Position numbers and translations under genes: made by a program. Below are positions 53,389 to 64,000 of a stretch of 64,000 nt of DNA, piece after piece. Source of the DNA: Phorcus lineatus (taxonomy: Eukaryota; Mollusca; Gastropoda; Trochida; Trochidae); the NCBI GenBank assembly GCA_921293015.1, contig OV121081.1:75843022-75907021 (forward strand). The letters are read 5' to 3'. The notes beneath the pieces were generated by a model that had not been told where the DNA came from, made no database searches, and saw only the letters and a list, made by a program, of their open reading frames with translations. Each line of letters opens with the position of its first letter. The stretch's first letter is position 1.

Positions 53389-56300
53389 GATATGTCTCAA
53401 CTGGATCATCAGTAGACAGTGTGCTGTCTGACAAGTCAGGGTGGTTTGTGAAGCCAGTAGTAGGTTCTAGAAATAAAACTGTAAATTTCAAATTGGACAC
53501 TGGATCTGATGTCAGCACTATTCCTTATCACATTTACAAAGCAGTGACAAATAAGCCACTTGTACAATCCAGTAGGAAACTGACTGCATACAATAACTTG
53601 GACATCAACATTGTGGGTGAAGTGAAATTACCTGTTCGTTTCAAGACACAATCGCAAGTGATTAATTTCTCTGTTGTGGAAGATGCAAGCATTTCACTGT
53701 TAGGACTAAGGGACTGTCTGATGTTTAATCTTGTCCAGCGTGTGAATCAGGTTCAGGATAGTTCTGTGAAAACTTTGTATGAACAGTATCATGAGGTGTT
53801 TGACAAGATTAGATGGCATTAATGAGAAACCAGTGAAATTAGAGCTCAAAGAAAATGCAGAACCAGTGCAGAATGCTCCGAGGAGGATACCTTTTGCTCT
53901 GCATGATAAGGTAAAGAAAGAGTTAGAAAGAATGGAAACTGAAGGGGTGATATCAAAGGTTGAAGAGCCAACTGACTGGATACATTCCATGGTGATTGCA
54001 GAGAAACCCTCTGGTGATTTGAGGATTTGCCTGGATCCGAGAAATCTAAATCAGTATCTCAAATCAGACCACTTTCGAATCCCGACAATTGAGGAGATGA
54101 CAACAAACATTGGTAATTCAAAGTATTTTGTGAAACTTGATGCAAGGTCCTCATTCTGGAAGATCAAGTTGGATGATGAAAGTGCTAAATTAACCACATT
54201 CAGCACACCTTTTGGAAATTACTGTTTCCATCGTTTACCTTTCGGACTGAACATATGCACTCAGGTGTATCAGAGAACGGTTTCAAATTGGTTCAAAGCC
54301 TGTGAAGGTGTTGAGATCTATGTGGATGATATCTTAGTTCACGCTGAAACAGAAGCAGATTTAAATCAGAGACTGAATAGAGTGTTGCAAATCATCAGAA
54401 ATAAAAATCTAAAACTCAACAAGAACAAATGTACAGATATCATGACAGAAGTAAAGTACTTGGGTGTCATAATAAGTGGTGAAGGTCAAAGGATTGATCC
54501 AGCCAGGATCACAGCCATTCAAGAAATGGACAGCCCTAGTTCTAAAGAAGAACTACAGAGATTTCTTGGCATGATGACATATGTAGGAAAATTCATACAG
54601 AATTTGTCAAATGAAACTGCAGTACTCAGAAGTTTATTGAAAGACAAAGTTGCATTTGTGTGGAATGAAAACTATGAGAAAGAGTTTAAAAAACTTAAAA
54701 AACTGTTGATCAGTGCACCAGTATTGAAGCTGTTCAATCCAGAACAGGATGTGAAGATCTCCTGTGATGCGTCTAAGTACGGCTTAGGGGCTACATTGAT
54801 GCAAAATGGGTCTCCCATTGCATTTGCATCTAGATCTTTGACATCTGCAGAGCAACATTATGCTCAAATAGAAAAAGAACTCTTATCTGTAGCATATGCA
54901 GCAGAAAAATTTCACCAATATGTTTATGGGCGTCACTTTGTTGTTGAGAATGATCATAAGCCCTTGAAGTTCATTTTCAACAAGCCACTGGCAAATGCTC
55001 CACCCAGAATTGAGAGACTGTTGTTGAGACTGCAGAAATACAATTTCACATATGAGTGGATTCCAGGAAAAGAGTTAGTAATGGCAGACGCATTATCCAG
55101 AGCTCCAGTACAGCACAGCTTGAAGGAGTCAGAGATAGGAAAAGTGTTAGATTGCCATGTCAACATGATCAAGACATCACTACCATTTTCTGAAGATTAT
55201 CTAAAGAAATTTAAGATTGCAAATGAGCAAGACTGTGAAATTCAAACACTGATCAAGCAGATAAAATCAGGATGGCCAGAGGATATCAGTGAAGTATCTG
55301 AGAAAATTAGACAGTATTTCAATATCAGAGATAAAGTATCTCATGAAGATGGTCTTGTGTTCAAGGGATCAAAACTTGTCATACCCAAAGTGTGGCAGAG
55401 TGAAATGATAAATAGGGTGCACGAGGGACACATGGGAACTGAAAGGTGTCTTGAGAGGGCCAGATCATGCATGTTCTGGATAGGCATGGGTAAGGACATC
55501 ACAAGTAGTGTGCAGTCTTGTGAAACGTGTCAGAAGTTTGCACGCCAGCAAAATAAACAATCAATGCAACCGCATGAAAGACCGCCATACTCTTGGATGA
55601 AAGTGGGGTGTGATCTTTTTCACTTTGAGGGAAAGGATTACATACTTGTAGTAGACTACCACTCGAACTTCTTCGAAACAGCACAATTGCAAAACTTATC
55701 AGCTTCACAAACAATTGTGCATCTCAAATCAATATTTTCCAGGCATGGAATTCCAGAGCTATTGATGTCTGACAATGGCACTAATTTTGTCAATTCACAA
55801 TTCAAATGAGTTTTGTGTAGAATGGGGAATAACTCAAATTACATCAAGTCCACATTATCCTCGTTCAAATGGACTAGCAGAGAGGTATGTTGGAATAGTA
55901 AAGAACTTGTTAAAGAAAGCAAAGGATTCCGGCAGTGACCCCTACCTTGCTCTGTTAAATTACAGGGATACCCCAGTGATCGATGGTAAATCACCAGCAC
56001 AACTTCTCTATGGGAGAAAACTGAGGACAAGACTACCAGTCTTGAAAAGCAGTCTGAATGCCAGGAAACAGTCTTCAGTTGAAGGTGCACGAAGACTTAA
56101 TCAGAAAATTCAGGCTAAGTATTATGATGGAGCCAACAGGTCATTGCGACCTCTCAACAACAATGAACCTGTTGTAATATGGTGTGATCACAAAACGTTG
56201 TGGACACCAGCCAAAGTGAACCAGAAATGTGACCGGTACCCAAGGTCATACATTGTTCAAACCCCAGATGGTGTTCGATACAGAAGAAACCGGCAACACA

Positions 56301-56473
56301 TCAAACCATTCAAGCTCAGTGATAAGCTTGAGATGGCACCTGAACAAGAAGCAAGAAAAACTGTCCCCGAAAACTCTACCGCGACAAATGAGATGCCACC
56401 ATCACCACCTGCCAATGGCATACCAACAACTCGCAGCGGGAGAGAAGTCAGGATGCGAGCAAGATTCAAATAG
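53340..56473 (+). pseudogene. Gypsy pol (PR-RT-RNaseH-IN), broken into three frames
   Basis: The protease segment (53340-53822) has the aspartic DTGS motif. After a frame break near 53800 the RT segment shows LPFGL and the catalytic YVDD near 54320-54332. RNase H follows (CDASKYGLGA near 54763; EKELL; HKPL), then the integrase HHCC zinc region and the first two acidic catalytic positions (GCDLF, SDNG). A second frame break near 55805 separates the integrase end, including the third acidic residue in GLAERYVG and a C-terminal chromatin-type tail. The two breaks and the gag stop make the copy inactive, yet the codons between them are intact, so it is not very old. Confidence 0.88.
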
Positions 56474-57348
56474 ACTGTTAAATATCTTTGAAATAATCCA
56501 AGTGCCAAATATGTATACAAGTTACAAGTTGTGTTCTAATTGTTCTTTTCAGTATTATTGACTTTTAATTTGATATTCACAGATAAGGACTATAACTGAT
56601 TTAAATGATCAAGGAAACACTTTATAATTGTAATCAAATCATTTGGAAATGACAATCTTGTTTTATAAGAGCTTTTCTCGCAAACTGGGAATCCCAATGA
56701 CCTAAATGTATATCTATAAATAGCTGCTTCGGGAAGTCCCAAGGTTCAGAAAAAGTAGAACCGGCAGGGGTGCAATATGGAATCTCAAGTGCAATACGGA
56801 ATTTGAAGACGGATTCCGTATTGCACCCTTGTATTACTATCCTAAGTTTACATGGGTATATAATAAACGATACTTATTCCCAATTAGATAGATTCGAGCT
56901 ACTATAAACATGTATCATTATATATTGTTATTTATAAGTTGCATGTTGCTTCATACACTAAGTCAGGCTTAAGCCCTTGGTTCCTTGGTATTCATACATT
57001 TAATTATCTTACTTACTCAGGTACTAGCCTATATATGTAAAATTTAACATAATTCATATGTTAAACAAGCCTCATTCTGAACACCCCTTGCCTAATAATC
57101 TGTCCTAGAATCGTTGATGACATGTATTCATAATGGAAGATGTAGGGATCCTTATGTGGCCGGGTCAAGTCATCGGTTGTTACCATCTAAATTTCTCTGG
57201 TGGTATCATATTTACATGTATGTAAAGACTAATAATGATTTATATGTTAAATAAATCTCATCCCCTAAACCCCTTATCTAATCGTGTGCCCCAGTATCTT
57301 GTAAAAGGTATCCACGATGAAAGATGTTAAAATCATTATGCGCCCGGT
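56474..57348. other. Flank between the Gypsy element and gene E
   Basis: Contains a small inverted repeat at about 56767-56828 (GGGTGCAATATGGAATC / GATTCCGTATTGCACCC) and otherwise AT-rich sequence. It also holds the 3' flank of gene E. Confidence 0.55.
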
Positions 57349-60300
57349 CTAATCATCAGTGTCTGTATCCTTGGTACTGTCGGCCATGTTGTAGTAGGCG
57401 TACATGGGGGTGAAGACGAGCTCCCCCTGGGTGTAGTCGGTGTCGTCCTTGTCCTTGATGTTCACCCTCCCGAACACGCACTCCTCGTAACTTGGCGGGG
57501 CTGGCGAGAGAATTACAGAAATACAAGAATTTGGTAAAATTTTGAATGTTGAATATCATGAAATTTGAGTTACACATGTTTTGTACTATTGTACTTAATA
57601 GTCCTGTCTCTTGATAATAATAACGAACATATGTCCAACATCTTTTCACAAATCATGTATTTCAATAGCTGTCTCTTAGTAATAATCATGACTGCATTTT
57701 TGCAAGCTCCATGTCGGTTCCTCTATTTAAATATTCTTCACATTCACAATCTTTGACATGACACTTCGTATGTAATTTCAAATACATCTAGTTATCGTCG
57801 CCGTCATAATCAATAACATCTCTAAATTAATATCGTCATCATCGTCAGCAGCAATTTCATATTAACAATTATTATCGTAGTCTTTCTCATCATAATCGAC
57901 GTCATCATCATCATCACCTCCACCACCACCACAATCATTATCGTTGTCGTAATCGTCGACGTAATCGACATCATTATTCAATTTGGACACTTACATTGTG
58001 GAATCAGACGGCTCTCCTCGGTCTTGGCACCAGTCTTCGCTGCTGTGTGGGTGTTTGAAAAGGGTGTGTAGTAGGGGGGTGGCTCAATGGGAAGGGGGCT
58101 GTGTTTTACTGTGCCGGGGACAGGCCCACAGATAGGAATCGTTCCTATAACCAGTTCCTTGTCGAACTCGATAGCATCACAGTTACACCCGTCAGTCTCG
58201 CAAATAAACTGAAAGAAACAGATGTTTTGAAACCAAAGCCCACATGTCAAGGATTTCGGTGCTACTAATTGGGTATAAATTTACTGCCTCTAAAAGTTGG
58301 GCTGGGAGTGCATAAAATAACTGAAAATTGTAAATACAGGATAAATTAGGATAGCTCACTACACAGTCGAATTTATTTTTGTATAAACATAAAATATAAA
58401 TTTAATCAATGAACATGTATATATAATTCAAGGAAAGTATTCGTAATCCCTTGAATAACAGCGAGAGCTGATGGTAAGTAAACGTTTTGATGTTTTCATG
58501 ATTTGATTAGTATTTGATTGGTATTCCGTAAGGTGAAGTAATTAAGCATGTAAAAGATTTCTTATGGATATGCTATATTCTGCATAAGCGAAGTTCCATT
58601 ATAAGCTGTAATGTGTCATCATTCATCTAACAGTGTGAGGGACAAGGCTAGGGATACAACATGATGGACATGATGTACTGGAGTACCTGGAGAACATATT
58701 TGGTGTCGATGATGCTGCAGCCTTTGAGGTGGGATGGAGGAAGGACGGGGATAGTGAAGGCCTCCGTCCATACGTCACTGTTTCCCGTACTTAGTCGCTC
58801 CCGCTTCAGCCTCGTTATCACCTTTTTCTCGTGACGTGTCTTCCGGTCCGCGTGGTAAGCTATCACCTGTAGAAGACAGAGGAAGGAAATGATGAAAAGC
58901 AAACAATGTCTCATTGGTTACGGTACGCTCCCGTCATACCTTTGAAATCACCGTAACCTGTTACTGTTAGATATGCCACGAAATTTGACCGTCGCATTTT
59001 GAGCCAAAAATTCGACGATCGCATGGCCTAAAAATGACCTTATGTTCTTATGTAGGCGTATATGTTAATGTACATGTCACAAATCATTTATCGTTTAGAT
59101 AGTTTCGGGTAACCATAAATCTAAGCTATAGTTGCATGATGAAATTCACATCTATCTTTAGGGACATTTTAAAATTGCATTTGATACCAATTGGTGACTT
59201 AGGCATCGTGATATTAGCTTGACAAGCTTCATGCGCCCTCGTGTCTTCAAGGAAATTCAATATCCTTAGTCATTCAACATCTGTAGACTGTAATAGTACA
59301 TTAAAAAAGGTCAATGACGTCAACTAAAACACTGGAAAAGTTTTTGACTTGGCACGGCATTCCTGGTTTCCATTACCGTTCTTAAACGGTTCCCACAGTC
59401 TATAACCGACTAGTTGTGTGAGAACATGGGTTTCTAAGCCAGGCATGTCACTACCAGCTTTAGGGAAGTTTTTAGTCTTGATCAGAATGTTACGACTCTG
59501 GCAGGGCGCCAGGCACTTACCAGTCTCTGACATAGTAAATACTAGACTTGTGCATACAGATCGAACTACAGCATTGAAGTTTTATTCGAAGAATGGTTTG
59601 ATTTTGACTTCCGCTCGTTGTGAGCTCGATAATTCACATATTATTACGCACAGTCATGTAGCTCCAACAATCACCCGATTAACATTCTACCGCTTTTCTT
59701 GTATGTGTTTATGTACACCAGCGAATTGGATAACTGATCATGAAATCGAGAAATATTCGAAGTTCCCGAGATCAGATAAAGTAACAAGCTGGTAGACGAT
59801 ACGGGACAAAAGATGAAATACAACCAGGAAAATGTGTAATATTCTGCACGGATATTTTACCCTGCTGTAACGGGAAAGGTTAATACGTATAACCAAATCA
59901 GTTGTCCTCGAAGGAACTCTCGACATGTTGATACGTATTCTTAACGTACATCATTACTCATTCTCAATATGAAAGCCGTAATTCTTATTGACAAAATAAA
60001 ATAGACCCGTAGTCATTAAGCTTAATCTACACTGAATAACAATATGACGACTCATCAGTGTGAGTAACCGTAGGTATGCGACCACAAGCTAGCTTAAGTA
60101 ACCTGAGAAATGAACCACTAGCTTGTTTGAGCAACCTGAGCAACGCGACACCTAGCTTGTTTAATCAACCTGAGAAATGCAAACACTAGCTAGTTTAAGT
60201 AACCTAAGCGACGCGACCACTAGCTAGTTTAAGTAACCTGAGCGACGCGACCATAGCTAGTTTAAGTAACCTGAGCGACGCGACCACTAGCTAGTTTAAG

Positions 60301-61754
60301 TAACCTGAGCGACGCGACCACTAGCTAGTTTAAGTAACCTGAGCAACGCGACCACTAGCTAGTTTAAGTAACCTGAGCAACGCAACACCTAGCTTTATTA
60401 AGTAATCAGAGCAATGCGACCACCCGCCAGTTTGAGCAACCTGAGAAATACGACCACTAGCTTGTTTAAGTGGCCTGAGCAATACGACCACTAGCTAGCT
60501 TAAGTAACCAGAGCAATGCGACCACCCGTCAGTTTGAGCAACCTGAGAAATACGACCACTAGTTATTTTGAGTAACCTGAGCAACGCGACGCCTAGCTTG
60601 TTTAAGTAAACTGAGCAATGCGAACACTGGCTAGTTTAGGTAACCTGAGCAATGCGACCACTAGCTAGTTTAAGTAACCTGAGCAACGCGACACCTAGCT
60701 TTATTAAGTAACCAGAGCAATGCGACCACCCGCCAGTTTGAGCAACCTGAGAAATACGACCACTAACTAGTTTGAGTAACCTGAGCAACACGACACCTAG
60801 CTTGTTTAAGTTACCTAAGCAATGCGACAGCCCGCCAATACGAGCAACCTAAGCAATACGACTACTCACTAGTTTGAGCCGTATCTCCGCTGAGCAATGT
60901 GACCATCGGGTATGGTTCTCCACCTCCGTGTACAGCAGAAGCAGCTCCCCCGGGACACACCCCCGACAGTTGGTGCAGAATATGGCGTTGTATCCCCCGC
61001 ACTTACACAACCAACATCCGGCGTTCACTTCGCCCTCACAGCGGATTGGTTCCTGTGATGAAAGTAAACTTCACGTTATCAACTGTAGGAAGCATTGTCA
61101 TTAAGACAGAATTCCATTCGTAAAACTTTGTCGAAAAAAATGTACAGTGCCAAAAACGTTTTGAATGATGCTTAGAAATTTTGCGAATCAACAAACAGAG
61201 AACACGAAAAAGTCACTTTAACAAAGGACGTGAGACGAAAGAAAATAAAAAATGAAAGAAAAAAAAAACTATTTTAGAAACAACTTCATTGAATATTTGT
61301 GTTTTTGCGCTGTTGCGGCCCTAACAGGATACATTAAATTCCCTTTAAGATAGTTAACGTCTTTAAATTGTAATCTTTAAATTATAATCATTAATCAGGT
61401 TTCTAAACAAAAAACCTGCGAAAAAATAAAAGGGATAGCGATTGAAATGTTTCGATATAGATAAATCCTGCAACGTAAAATGAAATGTTACACTTATATC
61501 ATCACAAACAAGAATACCACATCCTCTCACCGCTGCTTTGGGCTCCTTATTCAGGTCGAGGTTTGCGATGACCGTGAAGGCCTTTTTACAGTGATGGTCG
61601 AACTTCCACGGTTTGTCGATTGTGCCTTTCACCCAGTATCTTACGTATCCGTAGCTGCCTTCAAACGCTGACGGCAAGGTAGCCGGAAGTAGGAAGTCGA
61701 AGGGGAATGTATGGTTTCCGGCCGGCATGCAGTTTTCATCGTCTCCAAGCAACT
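57349..61754 (-). CDS. Gene E: alpha-arrestin (arrestin domain-containing protein), 3' part
   Basis: Minus-strand exons a 61754-61531, b 61052-60870, c 58866-58687, d 58208-57995, e 57500-57349 (TAG 57351-57349), with consistent phases (318 codons including stop). Exon a is the arrestin N-domain core (MPAGNHTFPFDFLLP, LPSAFEG, YVRYWVKGTIDKPWKFDH). Exon b holds the hinge and start of the C-domain (VPGELLLLYTEVENHT) and is Cys-rich. Exon c matches W.EAFTIPVLPPS..GCSIID, and exon d has ELVIGTIPI. The tail has two PPxY motifs (PPPY in exon d, PPSY in exon e). In this family they recruit NEDD4-type ubiquitin ligases to drive receptor endocytosis. The N-terminal ~90-100 residues expected of the family were not found between 61755 and 64000. 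They either lie beyond the window or in a diverged exon I missed. Confidence 0.9.
57501..57994 (-). repeat. Trinucleotide low-complexity tract in gene E intron
   Basis: From about 57785 to 57975 the sequence is dominated by diverged ATC/GTC/CAC triplets (CATCATCATCATCACC, CCACCACCACCAC). It lies in the intron between exons d and e. Confidence 0.75.
58209..58686 (-). other. Gene E intron
   Basis: AT-rich intron; no further feature. Confidence 0.6.
58867..60061 (-). other. Gene E intron between exons b and c, part without array
   Basis: No coding signal; the arrestin alignment across exons b and c needs no additional exon here. Short open frames at 59324-59926 have no motif. Confidence 0.55.
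60062..60905. repeat. 34-bp minisatellite overlapping the end of gene E exon b, about 25 copies
   Basis: Plus-strand unit: GACCACTAGCTAGTTTAAGT then AACCTGAGCAACGC. On the minus strand it reads GGTCGCATTGCTCAGGTTAC then TTAAACTAGCTAGT. This aligns to the last coding bases of exon b plus its donor (GGTCACATTGCTCAG, a short extra piece, then GCTCAAACTA|GTGAGTAG at 60905-60863). The exon end is thus the outermost unit of the array. Confidence 0.93.
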
Positions 61755-62817
61755 CTGTGGGCAACCCAAAATTTCATTACATCTATACATGGGTTATAAT
61801 TGTTCGTTCATATGCTTCATACCTCCAAGATGATCAAAATCTTTCTCAACCAATAATTGATATAATAGCATCATATTGAAAATCATCACCATAAGCGATC
61901 AAAACAAATGATTCATTTACGATTTCTGTCAACTTTGATAAGTCTTGAAAGTTTTAATAATACAAACGCCAACCTTCTACCACGAGAAATCAAGTAAGGT
62001 TAAGAAGTCTGCATCTGCCTTATGCAATTTTCGCGCTATCGTCCGTTTCATTTCATGTTTCTTATTAAGAGTGAGTATATAATGTAATGTAGCTCAATGG
62101 CGCTATCGATTCATCTGAACTGCATGCTCTTCAATACCCAGGTCTTTTCACTTTTCAGTTAAATGGATGTTTTCGGTTGTATGCATGCTTTACTTTCATC
62201 ATCTGTTTCCTATTACAAACTTGGATAAACATTAATGTGCATTCGTAGTAAAATTAGCTATTTTTCGCCAGATAGAGACACATTAAACCCATTCACCTTC
62301 CGACTTCCGTTCATGTCACTACATACAACATATATATTTCCTATGTTACGTCAAATTATTGAAAGTCCAATCAGGATTATTTGAAACTCTAAACACAGAC
62401 ATGACGAGACGCATGAGACGTTATCGGCGCCTGGAATCATTGAGAAGTGAAGGCGAACCTTGTGGGAATCCAGTTATCAGATAAAGAGGTACTGTATTAC
62501 AGAATAGACGAATTGCTTAATGAAAGCGTACAATAAAGCTCCAGGAAATCATTGTGACTGACATAGGGCGGTATATTGGTGTAGTACTTATCTCTGGTAG
62601 CAAATGGTATCATTCACGCTCCACTGCATCCTGGGGAGAATATATAATACCAAAATAAAAAGTGTTCTTTGGAGTGTGAGCTTTCGTATACTTAGGGCAA
62701 CTAAGAAGCCTTGCCATTTCTTGCTTTTTTACTAGTTTTGTAAGTAAGAACTCGATAATAGTAGTTTATTTTTTCCGGGTAATGATATGATGTTGATCAG
62801 AATATGTGAATGGCATG
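61755..62817 (-). other. Upstream intron or flank of gene E, no exon recognised
   Basis: I looked for the missing arrestin N-terminal exons on the minus strand and found no convincing one. Confidence 0.45.
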
Positions 62818-64000
62818 AATTTTTTTTCTTTTTTTAAAAATGTTTTTATTGTCTCCATAAGCAGATTGTCATACATGAATACAGTACATTCAAGTTTTCA
62901 CAAATTTCACAAGACATTGCAAATAGATACTATAGTTGAATCTCAGTTATCCGATGCAAATATAGATGACCATTTCTTGTCATGTTTAAGCAGATTGTTG
63001 TTTTTTGTTGAAATAAACTTTTCGACATGATAAATATCTTTCAAAATAACCAAATACCTATCAAGATGTGGGACATTTTGTCTAATGTTACATATTTTTT
63101 TTTCTGCTGATAATATAATATGATTCAGTAGTCTATTAATGTAGATTGTTCCAAACCCTTGTTATGTTGATTGTATATTGCATATGACAATTGATCCAAC
63201 CCTCAAGTTCATTCCAGAATGATTGTACCATTCTACATTCCCAATAAACATGACAGAAACTCTCATTCATCTCATTGCAAAAACAGCAACATAAGTTGAC
63301 ATCTGTAAAGGAAGTTTGCCATTTAAAACAAATCTTAGGTATTTCTGCAATTGAAATCAGAGTGTCATAAAACAGTCTGGAACCTTTATGAGATTTAATT
63401 AAATTTAAATGGTGACCTGATATAATTAAATTCAGAATAGGGATATATCCTGTGCGTCTAATGGTATATTTCCAAGAAGATGGAATTATTTTTAACACCT
63501 GCAAATATTTCAATTAGGTGCCCTTAATACCATATGTGACTTTCAAATTGTTAAAAGATCTGAAACCTTTATCATCACAAATGTCTTTAATTGTGATAAT
63601 TCCTCTAATTACCCAATGTTTAATGTGGAGAGCTGGGTTTTTGTAAATTGTGCTTTAACCAAAGTGGTTGGGAAAGAATTTCAAAAATATTTTCCGAATT
63701 CACCTGAATGTTTTTCCAATAATTGCACCATGCTTTCCAAACATCTTTCCAGTAAGGGTTGTCAGTTTGAAGATAATTGATTAACATTTGAACCAAGTTT
63801 AAGACTGGTCTCCAAAGGAAAAATACGGGGATTTTCAATGTGTCCCTTCACACAATAGGATCTCAAGTTTGATAATTTTAATGCATTACAGAAAGTGGTT
63901 GTATCAACCATCCTTAATCCACCATCTTTGTATATCCTTTTTTAATTATTCCTTTTGATTTTATCAGGCTTGTCGTTCCATATCAATTTGAAAAAAATAT
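62818..64000 (-). mobile_element. L1/Tx1-like LINE, 3' part, running off the window
   Basis: Minus-strand element whose 3' end is marked by an A-rich tail (T-rich GAATTTTTTTTCTTTTTTTA at 62817-62836 on the plus strand). The coding region is the C-terminal part of an L1-type ORF2. The tail instead of a structured 3' end, and the zinc motif described below, separate it from the LINE at 3065. Confidence 0.82.
63136..63838 (-). pseudogene. L1-like ORF2 C-terminal fragment with frame break
   Basis: Reading 5' to 3' on the minus strand: VWKAWCNYWK and PLWLKHNL, then after a frame change near 63630 WVIRGIITIKDICDD, a stop near 63520, and LQVLKIIPSSWK. It ends with a zf-RVT-type motif CCFCNEMNESFCHVYWEC followed by FWNEL. 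This order (PLW, W..RGI.TI.D, PSSW, CxxC..H..C..FW) is typical of L1/Tx1 ORF2 ends. The stop and frame change make it non-functional. Confidence 0.8.

Larger units (their letters stand above)
52384..56473 (+). mobile_element. Gypsy-type LTR retrotransposon, defective, no 3' LTR recognised
   Basis: A 5' LTR candidate at 52384-52586 starts TGTTGAAG, ends TTTACA and holds an AATAAA at about 52515. A primer-binding-site-like TGGTGTCAGAAG follows at 52589-52600. The order gag, protease, reverse transcriptase, RNase H, integrase (RT before IN) defines the Gypsy/Metaviridae group. No env-like frame is present. The sequence after 56473 does not repeat the 5' LTR, so the 3' end is lost or replaced. 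Confidence 0.88.

Noticed and set aside
56474-57348. 3' LTR of the Gypsy element
   Set aside because: No stretch repeats the start, the AATAAA context or the end of the 5' LTR candidate.
57565-57756. Small plus-strand open frame between gene E exons
   Set aside because: Intronic, without motif, start context or splice support.
59324-59926. Open frames in the gene E intron as missing arrestin exons
   Set aside because: No arrestin motif, and exons b and c already join in phase 0 with the right alignment spacing.

Overview
The window reads as nuclear DNA of an invertebrate animal, most likely a mollusc or another lophotrochozoan. It is AT-rich, has small phase-consistent exons with GT/AG junctions, long repeat-filled introns, many minisatellites, CR1/Jockey-like and L1-like LINEs, a Gypsy element and TIR elements. 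The phylum is an inference; no rRNA, mitochondrial or marker gene is present to fix it. I saw no tRNA, rRNA or CRISPR array.

Layout. (1) 512-7993 (+): 3' part of a secreted EGF-repeat gene A; all exons are phase 1-1 and the last carries a short tail and stop. A 5'-truncated LINE sits in one of its introns, inside a minisatellite. (2) 8000-14180: intergenic; three LINE tails of one family nested inside an older repeat, plus a LINE relic. (3) 14167-25705 (+): complete small EGF gene B (172 aa) with a CRE palindrome and TATA box, signal peptide, Asp-rich segments, two EGF domains and a Thr/Pro tail; its introns hold minisatellites, a LINE relic and a 2.4-kb element with arms of about 550 bp. (4) 27899-35080 (-): complete gene C of 11 exons (474 aa) with two ubiquitin-like folds and a VWA domain carrying a MIDAS-type motif. 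(5) 36985-46476 (-): complete gene D of 5 exons (1,209 aa), a secreted protein with about 1,000 residues of Pro/Gln/Asn/Tyr/His-rich sequence and a C-terminal Spaetzle-like cystine knot. (6) 47000-57340: a gene-poor stretch with two TIR elements, a perfect hairpin and a broken Gypsy element lacking a recognisable 3' LTR. (7) 57349-61754 (-): 3' part of gene E, an alpha-arrestin (ARRDC type) with two PPxY motifs. (8) 62818-64000 (-): 3' end of an L1/Tx1-like LINE running off the window.

How they relate: A and B are probable tandem paralogues encoding secreted or extracellular-matrix proteins; D looks like a secreted ligand precursor; E is a cytoplasmic trafficking adaptor; C is a probable intracellular VWA protein. 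No pathway can be read from the order.

The most unusual pattern is that in genes B, D and E a long tandem array abuts a coding exon and its repeat unit contains that exon's own splice site: a 47-bp unit with exon 3 donor of D, a 34-bp unit with the exon b donor of E, and a 37-bp unit with the exon 4 acceptor of B. These look like minisatellites seeded from splice junctions.
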